Assembly (NCBI GenBank): GCA_945946715.1 | Contig: CAMEWU010000104.1 | Coordinates: 1-7,945, forward strand | Origin: an uncultured Clostridium sp. | GTDB lineage: Bacteria > Bacillota > Clostridia > Lachnospirales > Lachnospiraceae | Length of the DNA: 7,945 nt | Direction of reading: 5' to 3' | Part shown: positions 4,985 through 7,945 of the stretch, one piece after another | How positions within the stretch are numbered: position 1 is the stretch's first letter | Layout of the letters: each line of letters starts with the position of its first letter | The notes under the pieces: model-generated | Database searches by the model: none | What the model was told of the DNA's origin: nothing | Seen by the model: the letters and a program-made list of their open reading frames with translations, nothing else | Translations under genes and position numbers: made by a program

Positions 4985-7945
4985 CTAGCATTCTTCTTCC
5001 ATCGTTGTAGCTACTTCCGAATGACTATCAGATAGAACTGTTTCCGAATCTGTAGTCCCGGGTTGGGTTTTCAGATTCTTCTGGGCTGTGGACAGCATCA
5101 GTTTGATTCGGTTTAACTGATTGACTTCGGAAGCACCCGGGTCATAATCCACAGCTACGATGTTAGCATCGGGATAAGCTGCCCGTAATTCTTTAATAAC
5201 CCCTTTTCCTACAATATGATTTGGCAGACAGCCAAAAGGCTGACAGCAGACGATATTTGGTACATCTGACTTAATTAATTCTACCATTTCTGCAGTTAGG
5301 AACCAGCCTTCTCCCGTTTGATTACCTAGAGATACAATTGGTTTTGCATATTCTGCCAGCTCTTGGATATGCGGGATACTGTTAAAGTGCTTACTTGCCT
5401 TTAATTCTTTCCGGGCAGTAGAGCGGTACAGGTCCAGTAGTTTGATGACCGTATCACTGATGATGGCACTTTTCTTACTTTTTCCTAAAAACTCATGCTT
5501 ATAATTGGAATTATAGAAACAATAATCCAGAAAGCCGGACAAATCAGGCATAACAGCTTCCGCACCTTCTGCTTCCAGTAATTCTACAATTTTATTGTTG
5601 GCACATGGCTGGAACTTAACTAAAATCTCGCCAACGACACCAACCCGTGGTTTCTGTATATCTTTAATTGGCAGTGCATCAAAATCACGGATAATACCGC
5701 GAACATTCTTCTTGAATGTACGCATATTGCCGCCTTTTTCGATGGATTCAATACAGATTTTTTCCCATTTATGATGCAATGCATCTGCGGAACCCGGTAC
5801 TTCTTCATATGGTCGCATATGATACAGACAACGCATGAAGATATCACCATAAACCACAGCCTGTAAAGATGTGCTTAACATGGTATAAGTGAACTTGAAT
5901 CCCGGATTGGATTCAATTCCACTGGCACTAATGGAGATAACCGGTACTTGTTCTAAACCGGCTTTCTTCAATGCCCGTCGTATGAAACCGATATAATTGG
6001 TTGCCCGGCAGCCCCCTCCGGTCTGGGTAATGGCCAGAGCTGTATGACTCAGGTCATATTTGCCGGATTGTAATTCCTGTATTAACTGTCCGGTTACCAG
6101 AATAGAAGGATAGCAGGCATCGTTGTTTACATATTTTAAACCAACATCCACTGCAGACTTATCCGGATCCGGCAGGGTAGCAAAGTGAACTCCGCTTTTG
6201 CTGAACGCAGGCATCAACATGCTGAAATGAATCGGAGACATATTTGGTGCCAATACAGTATATTGTTCATGTTTCATTTCCTTCGTAAACAGTTCCCGCT
6301 CATAGGCAGAGGACACCGGATGAGGTTCAATTCCTTTTTTATTACGGACTTTGACAGCACTGATTAAGGAACGGATACGTATCCGGGCAGCTCCCAGATT
6401 GCTGACTTCATCAATCTTTAATACCGTATAGATTTTACCGGAACCGGAGAGGATGTCATTGACGCAGTCTGTGGTAACCGCATCAAGTCCGCAACCAAAG
6501 GAATTTAACTGTATTAATTCCAGATGTTTGCTGCTTTTTACATAATTTGCAGCTGCATAAAGGCGGCTGTGATACATCCACTGGTCTGATACAATCAAAG
6601 GACGTTCAACCTTTGATAAATGGGAGATAGAATCTTCGGTTAATACTGCTATACCATAGGAATTAATCAGCTCCGGCAGACCATGATTAATTTCCGGATC
6701 CACATGATAAGGGCGTCCTGCCAATACAATTCCCATACGATTGTGTTCCTCGCAGAATCGGATGGCTTCTTCTCCCTTTTGCTGTAAATCCTTTTTTACC
6801 CGTTCATATTCTTCGAATCCCGCATCCAAAGCTTCTTTTACTTCTTTCTTTTCTACATTGCAATACTTTGAAAACTCGTTATATAGACGGGTAACCAGTG
6901 CTTCCCGGTTATCCAGTGCCATAAAAGGACGGATAAAGGTGATGTCATCCTGGCGAATTTCTTCTACATTGTTTTTAATATTCTCCGCATATGAGGTGAC
7001 AATCGGACAGTTATAATGATTGTAAGCCTCAGGTGTTTCATTCTGTTCATATACCACACATGGCTGGAAGATGGTTTTCACGCCATGCTTTAAAAGCCAC
7101 ATAATGTGTCCGTGAGAAATCTTAGCCGGATAGCATTCAGATTCACTTGGAATGGATTCGATGCCTAAGGTATAGATATCACGGCTGGAAGGCGGAGACA
7201 GGATAACCCGGAATCCTAATTTTGTTAAGAAGGTAAACCAGAGAGGGTAGTTTTCATACATATTTAATACTCTTGGAATACCGATTTCTCCACGATAAGC
7301 AAGCTCAGGTGATAATGGTTCATAGGAAAAGAGCTTTTTAAACTTATATTCGAATAAATTAGGAACATTGTCTTTATTTTTCTTTTGACCGATTCCACGT
7401 TCACAACGGTTACCGGTGATGAACTGTCTGCCACCGGAAAAACGGTTAATGGTTAAAAGGCAGTTATTGGTACAGCCTTTGCAGCGTGACATGGAAGTTT
7501 CATATTTCAGATTATTAATCTGCTCGATGGAAAGCATGGTGGATTCTGTTTCTCCATCATAGTTTTCACGGGCAATTAATGCAGCACCAAAAGCTCCCAT
7601 GATACCGGAGATATCCGGGCGAATGGCTTCTCTGCCGGAAATCAGTTCAAAGCTTCGCAATACGGCATCATTATAGAATGTACCGCCTTGTACCACTACT
7701 TTTTCGCCTAAATCCTTGGGATCTGTAAGCTTGATAACCTTTAATAATGCATTTTTAATGACAGAATAGGCAAGACCGGCAGAAATGTCGGATACATCAG
7801 CTCCCTCTTTCTGTGCCTGCTTTACCTTGGAATTCATGAATACGGTACAACGAGAACCCAGATTGATTGGATGCTCGGCAAATAATGCAATTTTGGCAAA
7901 ATCTTCGATAGAATAGTTCATGGATTTTGCAAAGGTTTCAATAAA
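4985..7945 (-). CDS. Acyl-CoA dehydratase activase-related fusion protein (N-terminus outside window)
   Basis: Large redox/ATPase protein related to the activators of 2-hydroxyacyl-CoA dehydratases and benzoyl-CoA reductases (BadF/BadG/BcrA/HgdC). The frame stays open to base 7945 (reading F-I-E-T-F-A-K-S before the Met at 7921), so the start and probably a first activase domain lie beyond the edge; family members are about 1400 residues. Residues below count from that Met. 1-118: end of an ASKHA-type ATPase fold, with V-V-V-Q-G-G (75-80) and S-G-I-M-G-A-F-G-A-A (105-114). 147-173: C-x2-C-x3-C plus C173, a likely Fe-S site. About 213-430: DUF2229/COG3580-like. About 548-935: COG3581/HgdB-like, with T-G-G-G-C (634-638), Q-P-C (771-773) and C-C-Q-P-F-G-C (892-898). 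The poorly conserved tail ends in Cys. Established for relatives: ATP hydrolysis drives low-potential electron transfer from a [4Fe-4S] cluster. Whether this fusion reduces a CoA ester or another substrate is unknown. No dehydratase genes are visible nearby. Confidence 0.88.
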   Translation of the reverse strand, partial: FIETFAKSMNYSIEDFAKIALFAEHPINLGSRCTVFMNSKVKQAQKEGADVSDISAGLAYSVIKNALLKVIKLTDPKDLGEKVVVQGGTFYNDAVLRSFELISGREAIRPDISGIMGAFGAALIARENYDGETESTMLSIEQINNLKYETSMSRCKGCTNNCLLTINRFSGGRQFITGNRCERGIGQKKNKDNVPNLFEYKFKKLFSYEPLSPELAYRGEIGIPRVLNMYENYPLWFTFLTKLGFRVILSPPSSRDIYTLGIESIPSESECYPAKISHGHIMWLLKHGVKTIFQPCVVYEQNETPEAYNHYNCPIVTSYAENIKNNVEEIRQDDITFIRPFMALDNREALVTRLYNEFSKYCNVEKKEVKEALDAGFEEYERVKKDLQQKGEEAIRFCEEHNRMGIVLAGRPYHVDPEINHGLPELINSYGIAVLTEDSISHLSKVERPLIVSDQWMYHSRLYAAANYVKSSKHLELIQLNSFGCGLDAVTTDCVNDILSGSGKIYTVLKIDEVSNLGAARIRIRSLISAVKVRNKKGIEPHPVSSAYERELFTKEMKHEQYTVLAPNMSPIHFSMLMPAFSKSGVHFATLPDPDKSAVDVGLKYVNNDACYPSILVTGQLIQELQSGKYDLSHTALAITQTGGGCRATNYIGFIRRALKKAGLEQVPVISISASGIESNPGFKFTYTMLSTSLQAVVYGDIFMRCLYHMRPYEEVPGSADALHHKWEKICIESIEKGGNMRTFKKNVRGIIRDFDALPIKDIQKPRVGVVGEILVKFQPCANNKIVELLEAEGAEAVMPDLSGFLDYCFYNSNYKHEFLGKSKKSAIISDTVIKLLDLYRSTARKELKASKHFNSIPHIQELAEYAKPIVSLGNQTGEGWFLTAEMVELIKSDVPNIVCCQPFGCLPNHIVGKGVIKELRAAYPDANIVAVDYDPGASEVNQLNRIKLMLSTAQKNLKTQPGTTDSETVLSDSHSEVATTMEEEC

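Overview
The window looks like the chromosome of an anaerobic, Gram-positive Clostridia bacterium, most likely a gut-type Lachnospiraceae. The reasons are moderately AT-rich DNA, strong AGGGAGG-type ribosome binding sites, sigma-A-like promoters, secreted proteins built from aromatic 'GW...WYY' cell-wall-binding repeats, and a giant acyl-CoA dehydratase activase-related protein of the kind common in anaerobic Firmicutes. This placement is inferred from gene content only, and no species is named.

Layout. (1) Bases 1-1435, plus strand: the 3' part of a multi-pass ABC exporter permease whose start lies left of the window. (2) Bases 1436-1538: a plausible promoter, then a perfect 13-bp stem-loop, then a ribosome binding site. 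(3) Bases 1539-3443, plus strand: a secreted GH25 lysozyme with wall-binding repeats on both sides of the catalytic domain. (4) Bases 3444-3564: a near-consensus extended -10 promoter and a strong ribosome binding site. (5) Bases 3565-4818, plus strand: a secreted, Tyr/Trp/Asp-rich repeat protein with no enzyme domain. It is built from four higher-order repeats and holds an unusual aromatic heptad helix. (6) Bases 4819-4984: small palindromes and a strong rho-independent terminator between convergent genes. (7) Bases 4985-7945, minus strand: a large BadF/HgdC-type activase fusion (COG1924-COG3580-COG3581 architecture) whose N-terminal part lies beyond the right edge.

How they fit together. 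The two middle genes form a cell-surface pair: a peptidoglycan-cleaving enzyme, and a probably more strongly expressed protein that shares its wall-binding fold. I see no terminator between them, so the lysozyme transcript may run into the second gene, which also has its own better promoter. The permease is probably the end of an ATPase-permease operon that continues to the left and has no evident link to the wall genes. The minus-strand gene is a separate metabolic/redox unit. The least ordinary signals are the supra-repeat and tyrosine heptad of the second wall protein, and the promoter-then-hairpin arrangement ahead of the lysozyme. No mobile element, tRNA, rRNA or CRISPR array was seen.
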